In this document: positions 20,716 through 31,450 of the stretch, in pieces
Layout: every line of letters starts with the position of its first letter
Position numbering within the stretch: position 1 is the first letter of the stretch
NCBI RefSeq assembly: GCF_037893015.1
Contig: NC_133658.1
Coordinates: forward strand, 142,271,822 to 142,335,821
Direction of reading: 5' to 3'
From: Macrotis lagotis
Lineage: Eukaryota; Chordata; Mammalia; Peramelemorphia; Peramelidae
Length of the DNA: 64,000 bases
Made by a program: the position numbers and the translations under genes
Notes under the pieces: generated by a model
Told to the model about the DNA's origin: nothing
Database searches by the model: none
The model's input: the letters and a program-made list of their open reading frames with translations, nothing else

Positions 20716-21496
20716 TACCTTTCTTTACCAAATAATTGAATACTCTTATACAAAATTAACTTCATGTTAATTCTCTCAAGCTGTACTAGCTACAAAGTCT
20801 TAAGAATATCTTCCAAATATTTTCCATCCTGCTCCCTTCACTAAAACTCAATCAGCTTCAGATCTCTCCAAAATGACTAATATCTGACCTGAGGCTAGCA
20901 TCATTAAATAAACCCTATTCATTGCTGGTAGTTGTGTCCCCCTCAGCCCCAGGCTTTCCCTTGCTTCTTTCCTAAATGGTTCTATAACACTGACACTGGA
21001 GCTCCCTGCAGAAGTTTCTGGCTCCCATTGCCTGGGGGTTGACCTCATAATAAACTTTGAGAATCCTTAAATTTATTATACAGAAGTCTCTTCAGTGGGA
21101 AGAAATATCTGTTTACAGATCCTTTCTCACCTAGTGAATGGAAGAGGATCTGAATGAAAGTATAGCAAATATTTCACTCACATTCCATTGAAGTCAACAC
21201 AACCAGAAAAAATATTCATTAAGTACCTACTATGTATAGGACTGTGCTGAACACTGTTGGTACAAAGAAAAAAGGCAACATAGTTCTTGTTCTTGTTCAT
21301 AAGAAACTTACTATTACTGGGGCAAGTGGGAAGTATGTACAGAAAAAAATTAAAGCATCAATATATAGGTTACATTATTACTAAATACATGAGATATCAA
21401 AGCAGCATGAGACATTTTGGGGAAAATGTATTATATTCAGTTGAGAAAACAAAGGAGGTTTCATGAAAAAGACAAGAACAAAATTACAAGAACAAA
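20716..21496. other. Mostly unannotated; L2/MIR-type motif near 21200
   Basis: TTAAGTACCTACTATGTATA and GGACTGTGCTGAACACTG near 21217-21260 recall the same dispersed motif as at 2340-2490. The frame at 20848-21048 shows no domain. Confidence 0.4.
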
Positions 21497-21645
21497 AACA
21501 GCTAGTAGTTATGTAGGACCTATTATAATGTCAGGGACAATGCTGAATACTTTATAAATATTATCTCAATTTATCCTTACAACAACCTTGGGTGGTAGAT
21601 GCTATTCTTATTTTATAGATAAGGAAATTGATCTGACCCTTGAAA
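21497..21645 (-). repeat. MIR relic, antisense
   Basis: Complement of the MIR 3' part: AATACTTTATAAATATTATC, TTATCCTTACAACAACCTTG and TTTATAGATAAGGAAATTGA, in the correct order. Confidence 0.7.
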
Positions 21646-21978
21646 CAAAAGGAATGATTTCAACAAGTCTTTTTTGAGTCCTTCATCTCCTTGATCTAAT
21701 TGCTATGTATAGACTATATGTAACTAATGTTATAGACTATTACTCCTTCCTGAGTACCGTGTGCCATCAAACAGTAATTGTTCTTTCTAATTGATACTTC
21801 TCTTTCCTTTTTGCAGAATTCTTGTCCTATTCAAAACCCTTAAAGAGGTGTATCTCAAGAGTCTATCCTTGATCTTTAGTTGGTGATTTATTTAATTCCA
21901 ATTTTTACCCCATGGGTTCTGTATTTTTTGATATCTCCACCTAGGTGGTTCATCAACTTGTCAAATGGATTTGAAATT

Positions 21979-22769
21979 GAATTCATCTTCTATTATTATT
22001 ATTATTATTATTATTATTAAAGATTTTATTTGAGTTTTATAATTTTTCTCCCAATCTTACTTCCCTCCCCCCCACCCCTCCCATGGAAAGCAATCTGTCA
22101 GTCTTTATTTTGTTTCCATGTTGTACATTGATCCAAATTGAGTGATAAGAGAGAAATCACATCCTTAAGGAAGAAACAAAAAGTATAAGAGATAACAAAA
22201 TCAGACAATAAGTTATGGGATTTTTTCTAAATTAATGGAATAGTCCTTGAACTTTGTTCAAACTCCATGGCTCTTTATCTGGATACAGATGGTATTCTCC
22301 ACTGCAGACAGCCCAAAATTGTCCCTGGTTATTGCACTGATGGAATGAGCAAGTCCATCAAGGTTGAACATCACCCCCATGTTGCTGATAAAGTGTTCAG
22401 CGTTTTTCTGGTTCTGCTCATCCCACTCAGCATCAGTTCATGCAAATCCCTCCAAGTTTCCTTGAATTCCCATCCCTCCCTTCCCATCCCCTCCCATCCC
22501 ACAATAGTGTTCCATGACATACAAATGCCACAGTTTGCTAAGCCATTCCCCAATTGAAGGACATTAACTTGATTTCCAATTCTTTGGCACTACAAACAGG
22601 GTTGCTATAAATATTTTTGTACAAGTAATGTTTTTACCCTTTTTCATCATCTCTTCACGGTATAGACCCAGTAGTAGTATTGCTGGATCAAAGGGTATGC
22701 TCATTTTTGTTGCCCTTTGGGCATAGTTCCAAATTTCTCTCCAGAAAGTTTGGGTGATGAACTCATCTT
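21979..22769 (-). mobile_element. 5'-truncated L1 with TSD and (ATT)n end
   Basis: The 3' UTR and last part of ORF2 of the same subfamily as the L1 at 5049-11665 (compare GAGAGAAATCACATCCTTAA here with GAGAGAAATCATATCCTTAA there). The 3' terminus is (ATT)n on the plus strand (21992-22018), a TAA-type tail. GAATTCATCTT (21979-21989) and GAACTCATCTT (22759-22769) form the target-site duplication. Confidence 0.88.
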
Positions 22770-22804
22770 TGCAGTAAAATCTTACCTTTCTAATTTTCTA
22801 CCCT

Positions 22805-23400
22805 GCCCCTAAAGTCACTAAGGTATGTATGCATACCCTTTGAATCAGTGATACCGCTACTAGATCAGAGAAAGAAAGGAAGGATGCTTATATAAAATAA
22901 CATTTATGGTGTCACTTTTTGTTATAGCAACAAGTTGTAAACAAGGGAATAGTATCTATTAATTGAACAATTGCTGGACAAATTATTTCATATGAATGTA
23001 TTGGAATATTGTCATATAAAAATAATGAAATGGTCACTTTATGGGAAACCTGGGAAGACTTGTTTGAACTGATGGGGAATGAAGGGAGAGACAGGGGAGC
23101 CATTTATCCAGTAGGAATAATCACATAAAGAAAAAGAGTTTTGAAAGGTGCTCATGACTGGAGGAATAATGATGAAGCCCACCCACATTCAGAAAGAAGC
23201 ATGATGGATTCAAGGTGCATAATGAGAGATAGATTTTTGGACAGAACAAACATATTAGATATATTTTTTGATTGACCATGCTCATTTGTTTTACAGATCA
23301 TGCTATTCTATTATTAATTTTCATTTTGACAGTATATTTACTAGGGTAAATAAACAAAGGAGGTAGCAAAAAAAGAAGAAAAAATAAAAAGAAGAACATT
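22805..23400 (+). mobile_element. Older L1 fragment, sense (ORF2 end and 3' UTR)
   Basis: Contains ATGCATACCCTTTGAATCAG and AATTGAACAATTGCTGGACA, matching the 'cccatcaattggggaatggctgaacaa' block of L1 ORF2. ACCTGGGAAGACTTGTTTGA and GTGCTCATGACTGGAGGAAT follow. It is strongly diverged and lies directly beside the antisense L1 copy. Confidence 0.62.
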
Positions 23401-23666
23401 AAAGCATTTAAATGAGCAGAAGAGAACAGAAGGAAGACTAGAGAGAATCACAGACAAACAAAATATGTTTGAATTTATTATATATCTATAAAGGATAAAA
23501 AATATAAATAATAGAGATTTTCAATTTCCTGTTCAATCTTCTTTTTCTGTTCTATTATAGACAAAAGTTCAACTTATTTGGTGTTTATCATATTCAAAGC
23601 AAACCATATAATTCTAAAATATAGTAATAAATAACCTGACTTTTCCCCTAACTTTCCATATTTCTT

Positions 23667-23815
23667 TTTTTTTTAGGTTTTGTTTTGCAAGGCAATGGGT
23701 TAAGTGGTTAAAAGCCACACAGCTAGGTCATTATTAAGTGTCTGAGGCCAGATTTGAACTCATGTACTCCTGACTCCAGGGCCAGTGCTGTATCCACTGC
23801 ACCACCTAACCGCCC
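23667..23815 (-). repeat. Young tRNA-derived SINE, antisense (first of a pair)
   Basis: TTTTGCAAGGCAATGGGTTA with a short internal deletion, ending CACCACCTAACCGCCC. TCCATATTTCTT (23655-23666) and TCTATATTTCTT (23816-23827) are a 12-bp target-site duplication with one mismatch. Confidence 0.9.
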
Positions 23816-23834
23816 TCTATATTTCTTAAGGACA

Positions 23835-23985
23835 TTTTTTTAGGTGTTTTGCAAAGTAATAGGGTTAAGTGGCTTGCTCAAGGCCACATGGCTAGGTAAT
23901 TATTAAGTGTCTGAGACCACATTTGAACTCAGGTACTCCTGACTCTAAGGTCAGTACTGTATCCACTGCGCCACCTAGCCACCCC
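23835..23985 (-). repeat. tRNA-derived SINE, antisense (second of a pair)
   Basis: TTTTGCAAAGTAATAGGGTT start, CACATTTGAACTCAGGTACT middle, ending GCGCCACCTAGCCACCCC. It is about 20 bp to the right of the first copy and in the same orientation. No clear target-site duplication. Confidence 0.88.
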
Positions 23986-24341
23986 GCTGATTTTCTTTAA
24001 AAAAAATTTATCCTGTTAATGTTTGTATTTACATACTTGATTGAATAGTCTCTCCTCCCTTTTGTTATCAACTCCTTGAAGGTAGGACCTGTATTTGAAT
24101 TTCCTTGTATTCTCAGTGCTTGGTTCATGCCTGATAAATGTTTATGGAATGACTGACATTTTCTGAACATTTCAGATAAAAGATAGGTTGGATACCACAG
24201 AATAAAGTTCAAGGAAAGACCAGTTTTAGAGACAGAAAACTCTCAATAAAAAAAATTTGAAGATATCAAGGGAAAAAATCTAATAAGAAGGGGAAAAGGG
24301 AGTTATCTGAAAATATTGATATAGTTTATAGGAAACAGCAA

Positions 24342-25669
24342 GAAACATAGTTTTTTTTTAATTGTATTTTATTTTTCCAATTGCATGCAAGTTTATGATT
24401 TCCACATTTTCCACATTCCCCTCTTCCCCATGGCAATGAATAATTTAGTAAAAGTTGTACATGTACATTGTTGTTTAACAGAATTCCATTTTTGTTATGT
24501 TGTAAAAGAGAAATCAGAATCAAGGGGAGAAAAAACCATGAGTAAGAAAGAAAAAAACACCAAAGAAATTTTAAAAAGTGAACATAATATGCTTTTTTTC
24601 TAAATTCTGACTTCATAGTTTTTTTTACAGGATATGGATGGAATTTTCCAAAACTGATCTCTCGGGTTTGTCCTTGATCATTGAACTGCTGAGAGGAGCT
24701 ATATTCTTTATAGTTGATCAATGTTGTTGCTAATGTGTATAAATTCTCTTGGTTCTGCTCACTCACTCAGCATCAGTTAATGCAAGTCTTTCCATGCCTC
24801 TCTAAAGTTTGATCATTCATTATTGTTTACAGAAAAATAGTACTCCATCACATTCATATACCATAACTTTTTCAGCCATTCCCCAATTGATGGGCATCCC
24901 CTCAATTTCCATTTCTTTGCCACTACCAAAAAATGCTGATATAAGAATTTTGTACATGTGAGACTTTTTACATTTTTTAATGATCTCTTTGGGATATAAA
25001 TATAGTAGTGGTATTACTGAATCAACAGTTATACACAATTTGATTGCCCTTTGGGGTAGTTTCAAATGGCTCTCCAAAACTGATGGATCAATTCACATCT
25101 CTACCACCAGTGCAGGAGTGTTTCAATTTTCTCATACTCTCCAATATTGATCATTTTTCCTTTTTAATTTTAGCCAATCTGATAGCTGTGAAGTGGTACC
25201 TCAGAGTTGTTTTAATTTGCATTTCTCTAAACAATAATGATTTGAAGCATTTTTTCATATGACTACAAATATAATTTCTTCTCTGAAAACAATCTGTTCA
25301 TAAAGTTGGATCATTTTTTCAATTGGAGAATGATTTGTAATCTTATAAATTTGCTCAGTTCTCTATATAATTGAGAAAGGAGTCCTTTATCAGAAACACT
25401 AACTGAACATTGTTTCCCAGCTTTCTGCAATCCTTCTAATCATGACTACATTGGTTTTATTTGTGCAATATCTTTTTAATTTAATATGGTTGAAACCATG
25501 CACCCTGCTATTTATATTGTTCTCTAGCTTGTTTAAACATAAATTTGTCCCCTCTCCATAGATCCAATAGATAGAGTATTTCTTGTTAGCTTATTTGTCT
25601 ATGGAATTATCCTTTATGTCTAAATCCTCTACCCATTTCAACCTTATTTTGGCATAGGATGAAGCATAG
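24342..25669 (-). mobile_element. 5'-truncated older L1
   Basis: The T run at 24351 is the element's A-tail. The 3' UTR follows, then ORF2 C-terminal sequence (complement) with TTTTCAGCCATTCCCCAATT near 24870, CACCAGTGCAGGAGTG, and ATTTGCATTTCTCTAA near 25215. GAAACATAG (24342-24350) and GAAGCATAG (25661-25669) are likely target-site duplications. It is more diverged than the L1 at 5049-11665. Neighbouring CR1/L3 sequence starts just to the right. Confidence 0.82.
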
Positions 25670-26694
25670 TTTTTAAAAACTATAGAAGTTAGAAATCATG
25701 GCACATATTAGAAGAAGAATACAATAGCATTGTGTGGTTCAACAAAAATAATTTTAGATGTACATTTCAAAATAAGTTGAAATTGGCAAGAAAATCTTGT
25801 CAAAGGAAATGATTTTTACCAAAAAAAAACCTTGGAGGAAAGAGGAAGATGAAAGGATAGGATTGATGCTCAGAATAGATGAGATTATTGACTATAGGGA
25901 GAGGACAGAGTTGCTCACTTTTTATTTAACTTCTATTTTTTTCTGCCAAGGAGAATGACCTTTGGATTGGAAAGAATAGAATAACAGTGGTTGCGAGTTC
26001 GTATCCTAAATAAATAAAAAAATACTAATGTGCATTGAACTGCCTTTAATGAGTTCTAGTCACTTGGCCCAGGTAACTGACATCTTTGGACAATGAAAGA
26101 ACCAACAGATATGACTATTGAATTATTTTCACTGATATATGGATAGTGTAGACTAAGGAGAAATATCATGGCACCAATGAAGTAGAAACATAGTTTCAGT
26201 TTTGTAAATAAAATGACAAGAAAATGAAACCTACCAATTATAGGACAGTGAGCTTGACTTCAATTTGTGCAACATTTCTTGTCTGCATTATTAAACAGAT
26301 GAAGATGTAGAAGAGGAAAGAGGGATCACAAAGCATCAACCTGACTTTATTAAAGTAAGGTCATGCCAAACTGATTTCCTTTTCTAATAAAGTTCCTAGG
26401 CTGGAACATCAGGGAAATACTGTCAATATAATACAAAGATATTTTCCAAAATTTGATATAGTCACTCATAATATTCCTATTGGGAAAAGAAGGAAGAAGT
26501 GATAGGTTAGAAGTGCAGAATGGGAGATATATTTTCAGATACAAAAAACATGTGATTCCTACCTCCTTTTTGACCTAACTTTTTTTTTAACTATAAGGGA
26601 AAGTTATTTTATGGGAAAAGAGTTTGCTGGAGGAACGTGGGCCTGTAGTGAATTTCACAAGAATAAGGGAAAAGAATATTAATGAAATTTTTTT

Positions 26695-26895
26695 AAAATA
26701 CATAAAAGGGGTCGGCTAGGTGGCGTAGTGGGGTGGCTAGGTGGCGTAGTAGATAAAGCACTGGCCTTGGAGTCAGGAGTATCTGGGTTCAAATCCAGTC
26801 TCAGACACTTAATAATTACCTAGCTGTGTGGCCTTGGGCAAGCCACTTAACCCCATTTGCCTTGCCAAAAACCTAAAAGAAAATACATAAAAGGG
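26695..26895 (+). repeat. Young SINE with duplicated 5' head
   Basis: The SINE (26711-26879) is flanked by AAAATACATAAAAGGG at 26695-26710 and 26880-26895, a perfect 16-bp target-site duplication. Its first 21 or so bases occur twice in tandem: GGGGTCGGCTAGGTGGCG and then GGGGTGGCTAGGTGGCG. The rest is a standard copy ending GCCTTGCCAAAAACC. Confidence 0.93.
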
Positions 26896-27648
26896 AACAA
26901 TTAGGTACACCCAGAATTGATTGAATATTTAAGTCCTATAAAAGTTCATGGGTTAAAAATTGAAGATCTCCAGTTTAGCAACCCAAGGATCTGTACTTGA
27001 TACTTTACCAATTAACATTTTTAATGTGATAGAAGATATGATTTTCAATTTTTCAATGAGAGAAAGATGTAGATATAGTTAATGCAACTGAATAACAGAA
27101 ATAGAATTTTAAAAATCTCAATAGGCTAAAATATAGGGTTGAATTTCAGAAAGATGCACAATAATAAATGTGATAGAAGAAAGCTACCCTCAGGAACTAG
27201 TAGGTCTTCCATTCCCTGTCGAGGATTCTAGGTCATAGCCAGTCACATGGAATCTGCACCTCTCTGACTTGGTGAGCACTCAAGGCTAACAAATTGCCAG
27301 ACCCTGATGACTGGCATACTGATCAGACATATTTCCAGATGGAGATTAGTAGTCAAAGTAACTAAGTGCCATCATAGCCTTGTTTTATATTCTTGCAATG
27401 TTAGGGCAAAATAACCCTCCTTTATTAAATGTTCAATGTCTTTCTATCTCATAATGAACCTGAACTAAGAGGAAGTTGACATTAGAGTCATGCCTGCATT
27501 CCTGGGTAAACATTTGGGTTGAAAAATAAATCATCTTCTAAAGTAGGAGAGGAGATGTGGTTAAACAGTGTTTCACCTGAAAAAAATGGGGTCTTAATAA
27601 ACCACAAATTCAATGAGTCAATAGTGTAATATGGCAGACAAAAAAAGC

Positions 27649-27714
27649 TAATACAATTTTGCATTGACAGAGTCATAGCATTAATACAATTTTGCATTAA
27701 CAGAGTCATAGCAT
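27649..27714. repeat. 33-bp tandem duplication (two units)
   Basis: TAATACAATTTTGCATTGAC (first unit start, 27649) and TAATACAATTTTGCATTAAC (second, 27682), both continuing AGAGTCATAGCAT. They differ at one base. It lies in CR1/L3-derived sequence just before the L1 insertion. Confidence 0.9.
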
Positions 27715-29500
27715 TGAGTGTCATACCAATGAAACTAGTAAATAACTATTTTACCAAGCTAGAAAAATTAGTAACAAAATTCATCTGGAGCAACAAAAGG
27801 TCAAGAATAGCAAGGGAATTGTTGAAAAAATGTCAAGGAAGGTGACCTGACTCTACCAGATCTAAAACTATATTATAAAGCTCCAATCATCAAAACTACT
27901 GGTTAAGAAAATTTCTGGTTAAGAAATAGAGTAATGGATCAGTGGATTAGGATATTTTCAAAAGAAACCACAGTAAATGATTACAGGGGCAGCTAGGTGG
28001 TGCAGTGGACAAAGCACTGGCCCTGGAGTCAGGAGTACCTGGGTTCATATCCGGTCTCAGACACTTAATAATTACCTAGCTGTGTGGCCTTGGGCAAGCC
28101 ACTTAACCTGATTTGCCTTGCAAAAAAAGGTAAATGATTACAGCATTCTACCATTTAACAAACCCAAATATACCAGCTTCTGGAATAAGAAGTCACTACT
28201 TGACAAAAATTGTTAGGGAAACTGGAAAATAATATGGCAAAAACTAGGCATAAACCCTCATCTGTCACCCTATATCAAAATAAGGTCAAAATGGGAACAG
28301 TATTTAGACATAAAATATGACATCATAGAAAGATTAATAGACCAAGAAATACTCTATCAGATCTATAGAAAGGGGATAAATTTAAACCCAAACAAGATTT
28401 AAAGTACATTATAGAAAGCAAAATGAAAGATTTTGACTATATAAAATTAAGTTTTTACACTAAGAAAATCAATGCTGCCAAAATTAGCTAACAATCTTCA
28501 CAATTAGGAATATCATATCTGATGAAGGTATCATATCTAAAATATATGGAGAATTGTATCAAATTTATAAGGTTTATAAGGTTACAAGTCATTCCCCAAG
28601 TGACAAATGGGCAAAAGATATAGTTTTCAAATGAAGAAAATAAAGCTATATGTAATCATATAAAAATGTTTCAAATCATTATTGATTAGAGACATGAAAA
28701 TTAAACCAACCTACAAGATTGGCCAAGATGAGAAAAAGTGGAAATGATTAATGTTGGAGAGGTTGTGGGAGGATTGGGACATTGATGCATTGCTGGTGGA
28801 GTTGTGAACAGATCCAACCATTTTTGGAGAGCAATATGGAACTATGCCATTCTCTTTGACCCAGCAATTCCAAGTCTAGGCCTATATCATAAAAAGTGGG
28901 AAAAGTTCTACATGTTCAAAACTATTCATAACAACTCTTTGTGTAGTGGTAAAGAATTGGAAATTGTGAGGATGCCCCTCAATTTGGGAATGGCTAAACA
29001 TGTTATGGTACATGAATACAATGGTATATTGTTGTTCATTAAGAAATCATAGTTGGACTGTAGAGCAGCATGAAATGACTTATAGGATCTGATGCCAAAT
29101 GAAGGGAGCAGTACCAAGAGAACAACATACATATTAACAAAAACATTTTGACATGATCAACCTCTCAGCAGTTCAGAGAGCTAGGACAACCACATTAGAC
29201 CAGATATGGACAAAGTTATCCCCATCCAGAGGAAAAAACCAAAACAATAAAAAAAATCATCCCTTCAGAATCTGATGAACACTTTATAAAAATTATGTCT
29301 TATGTATTTTTTCCTTAATCCTAATTCCTCATATAAAAAATGACTAATCTGCAAACAAGTTTATCAAAAATATGTATGTACATATGACTGTTCACTACTA
29401 AGGGGAGGGGAGTGGGAAGGGAGGAGGGAAGGAAATTTTGTAAATTAAAAATGTACATGTGCATATGGATGAAAAAAATAAAGGTGCTACTAAAAAAAAT
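27715..29500 (+). mobile_element. 5'-truncated L1, sense
   Basis: ORF2 C-terminal half and 3' UTR: TTCATCTGGAGCAACAAAAG near 27780, GTCATTCCCCAAGTGACAAA near 28587, CATTGCTGGTGGAGTTGTGA, then a 3' UTR ending GGTGCTACTAAAAAAAAT. It was inserted in the CR1/L3 relic at a 'GAG..TCATAGCA' site repeated on both sides (27704-27713 and 29501-29512). A young SINE sits inside. Many stops. Confidence 0.83.
27973..28143 (+). repeat. Young tRNA-derived SINE with perfect TSD
   Basis: SINE 27987-28129, GGGCAGCTAGGTGGTGCAGT to GATTTGCCTTGCAAAAAAAG. GTAAATGATTACAG occurs at 27973-27986 and 28130-28143, a perfect 14-bp target-site duplication. It is inserted in L1 ORF2 sequence, so it postdates that L1. Confidence 0.96.
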
Positions 29501-29989
29501 GAGAATCATAGCAACTAGGAATAAGTGGATAACTTTCCTATACTTTGGCATGGACAAAACATATCAGTTTTTGTGTTCATTTCCAGGAATCACATTGATA
29601 AACTGGACATTGTTAAACTGGATAGGGTCCAAGAAGATAGAAAAGATAGAAAAGTGAAAGGCCTTGGATCATACTATGAGAAGTAGTTAAAATAAATTAA
29701 GAATGCTAACTCTGAACAAAAGAATTTATGGGATGAAGGGAGGCAGAGCATGGTAGCTATTTTCAAGTATCTGAAAGGCTAAAAGGGAAATGATTTTGAG
29801 AGATTTTGTTTGTGTTATTTTTTTTCCCTTTAGTTCTTTCCAATTCCTACCAGGGTGCACTCATCCAGACTTTTCCATGGTGTTTCAAAAGGTTCTTCCT
29901 TCTGTAATATTCCTTCAACCTGGTAGTGGAAATGTCCTTTCTCCTAAGGTCCTTTCCTCTGATTGGAAAGCTCCTCTCAGCATCTCCAT

Positions 29990-30225
29990 TTAAGGAAGAC
30001 TTGACTTCCAAGTCAGCCTTGACGTCATTTTCTACCAGATTTCACAGACTTTCCCATCATGCTAGATACCTTCTCTCCCTTCAGCTCCTTTCAGCTTTTT
30101 TTATGCATTATCTTCTCAGTTAAAATGTAAGCTCCTTGAGGCCAAGGAGTTTATTTTTTGACATATTTGTATTCCCAGTACTTAATACACTGCCTGGAAT
30201 ATAATAAATGCTTGTTACTTGACTA
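29990..30225 (+). repeat. L2-type 3' end
   Basis: AAAATGTAAGCTCCTTGAGG near 30122, then TTTGTATTCCCAGTACTTAA and TGCCTGGAATATAATAAATG, the usual L2 3' terminus. The upstream boundary is uncertain. Confidence 0.6.
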
Positions 30226-30298
30226 GTCTTTTTGCTCGTTTGCTTGTTTTTGACCCTTATGGGTAGAACTATGATCAGTGAGTAGAAGGTGCAAAGAT

Positions 30299-30472
30299 GC
30301 AAATTTATTCTTTTTTTTTTTTTTAGATTTTTCAAGGAAATGGGGTTAAGTGGCCTGCCCAAGGCTAGGCAATCACTAAGTGTCTGAGGTCGGATTTGAA
30401 CCCAGGTACTCCTGACTCCAAGGCCAGTGCTCTGTCCGCTGTGCCACCCAGCCGCCCCGCAAATTAATTCTT
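30299..30472 (-). repeat. Young tRNA-derived SINE, antisense
   Basis: SINE 30313-30458: T run, GATTTTTCAAGGAAATGGGG, ending TGTGCCACCCAGCCGCCCC. A short internal deletion removed the GGCCACACAG block. GCAAATTTATTCTT (30299-30312) and GCAAATTAATTCTT (30459-30472) are the target-site duplication, one mismatch. Confidence 0.93.
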
Positions 30473-30734
30473 GATGTAAGGAAACATCCTAATAATTAGT
30501 TCTATCTAAATGTAGAAGAGCATTCCTCCTTCATTGGAGATCTTCAAGTAAAGGTTGGATGAACATTTGTTGTGTCTTTTTAGATTAGTGATTAGATACA
30601 ACACTCTAGATTGCAACAGACAGTTCCTAACGGTTCTCCAAATTCTATGATGCTGTGATTTAGTGATCTTTTTATTTTTACTCTTATGAAGGAAGTTGAA
30701 TATCAAAATGAATAGTTCAGTGAAGCTTCAGTCA

Positions 30735-30955
30735 AGAAGATTTGAGTTCAAATATGATTTCATTTACTTACTACATGTGAAATCTTGGGCAAACCACTTA
30801 CTTTCTGTCTGCCTCAGTTTCTTCATCTGCAAAATGAATCCAATTATAATGTCCACCTTCAAAGGCTGTTGTGAGGAAGCAGTGAGATAACATTTATGAA
30901 GTGCTTTTGTATGCCTTAAAATGTTTCATAAATGATAGCTATTATTATTACTTAC
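30735..30955 (+). repeat. MIR, sense
   Basis: GATTTGAGTTCAAATATGAT, TCTTGGGCAAACCACTTACT, CTCAGTTTCTTCATCTGCAA, AGGCTGTTGTGAGGAAGCAG and ATGATAGCTATTATTATTAC occur in MIR order over about 220 bp. It is one of the best-preserved MIR copies in the window. Confidence 0.82.
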
Positions 30956-31099
30956 ATGTAAAAATATCTCTTCTTATGAGACAGTGTGATACTTTACATC
31001 AGAACCTATGTTTTAATTTCTTTGTATATCTGGCACCCAGCACAGTGTTTTTCACAGTAGGTACTTAATAAGTGTAGCATTTAATTAAAGAGTCGATTG

Positions 31100-31450
31100 T
31101 GGGGAAGGTGTTTGGACATTCATAGAAGTAAGAGAAGAAAGGAAGATTTTGGGGAACAGTTAATAGGCTGGGGAATAGTATGAATGATGAGAAGTACTGG
31201 GAAATATAGAGAGTGTATTAGACCAAGGACAGTGGATTCCAAAATCAGGAGTTAATGGAACATTTTAGTGGAGCAGTAATATGATCAGAGCTCTCATATA
31301 AATAAGGGAAATTACAGAGGCATCAGTGGGAAGAATGGATTCAAGTTCAAGGAGACTTGAGACAGAAAAGACAGTAGGATATTAAAATAGCCCAGACAGA
31401 AGGTAACAAGTTGAACTAGTCAATGAGATTTATAAGGAAGTAAAATGAAC
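31100..31450 (-). repeat. L2 fragment, antisense
   Basis: GTGGAGCAGTAATATGATCA, GAGACTTGAGACAGAAAAGA and ATTAAAATAGCCCAGACAGA are in the order of the L2 complement ('agtgacatgatcagagctg ... ttgaggcaggga ... tgcaatagtccaggcaagag'). It is the only L2 piece found on the minus strand. Confidence 0.6.

Larger units (their letters stand above)
25670..29815 (+). mobile_element. CR1/L3-type LINE relic, interrupted
   Basis: The reading order follows CR1/L3 ORF2. GGACAGAGTTGCTCAC is near 25903. GACAGTGAGCTTGACTTCAA (near 26244) and CAACCTGACTTTATTAAAGT (near 26338) correspond to RT blocks 'vSLTSi..' and 'QHGFik'. AAGGTCATGCCAAACTGA comes next, then AGGATCTGTACTTGATACTT (near 26986, 'GSVLGPVLF'). GGGTCTTAATAAACCACAAA is near 27590. 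The 3' part resumes at 29501-29815 (CACATTGATAAACTGGACAT, CTATTTTCAAGTATCTGAAA). Interruptions: a SINE (26711-26879) and an L1 (27715-29500). There is no open frame. Confidence 0.72.

Noticed and set aside
21992..22018. (ATT)n as an independent microsatellite
   Set aside because: It is the 3' tail of the truncated L1 at 21979-22769, inside its target-site duplication.
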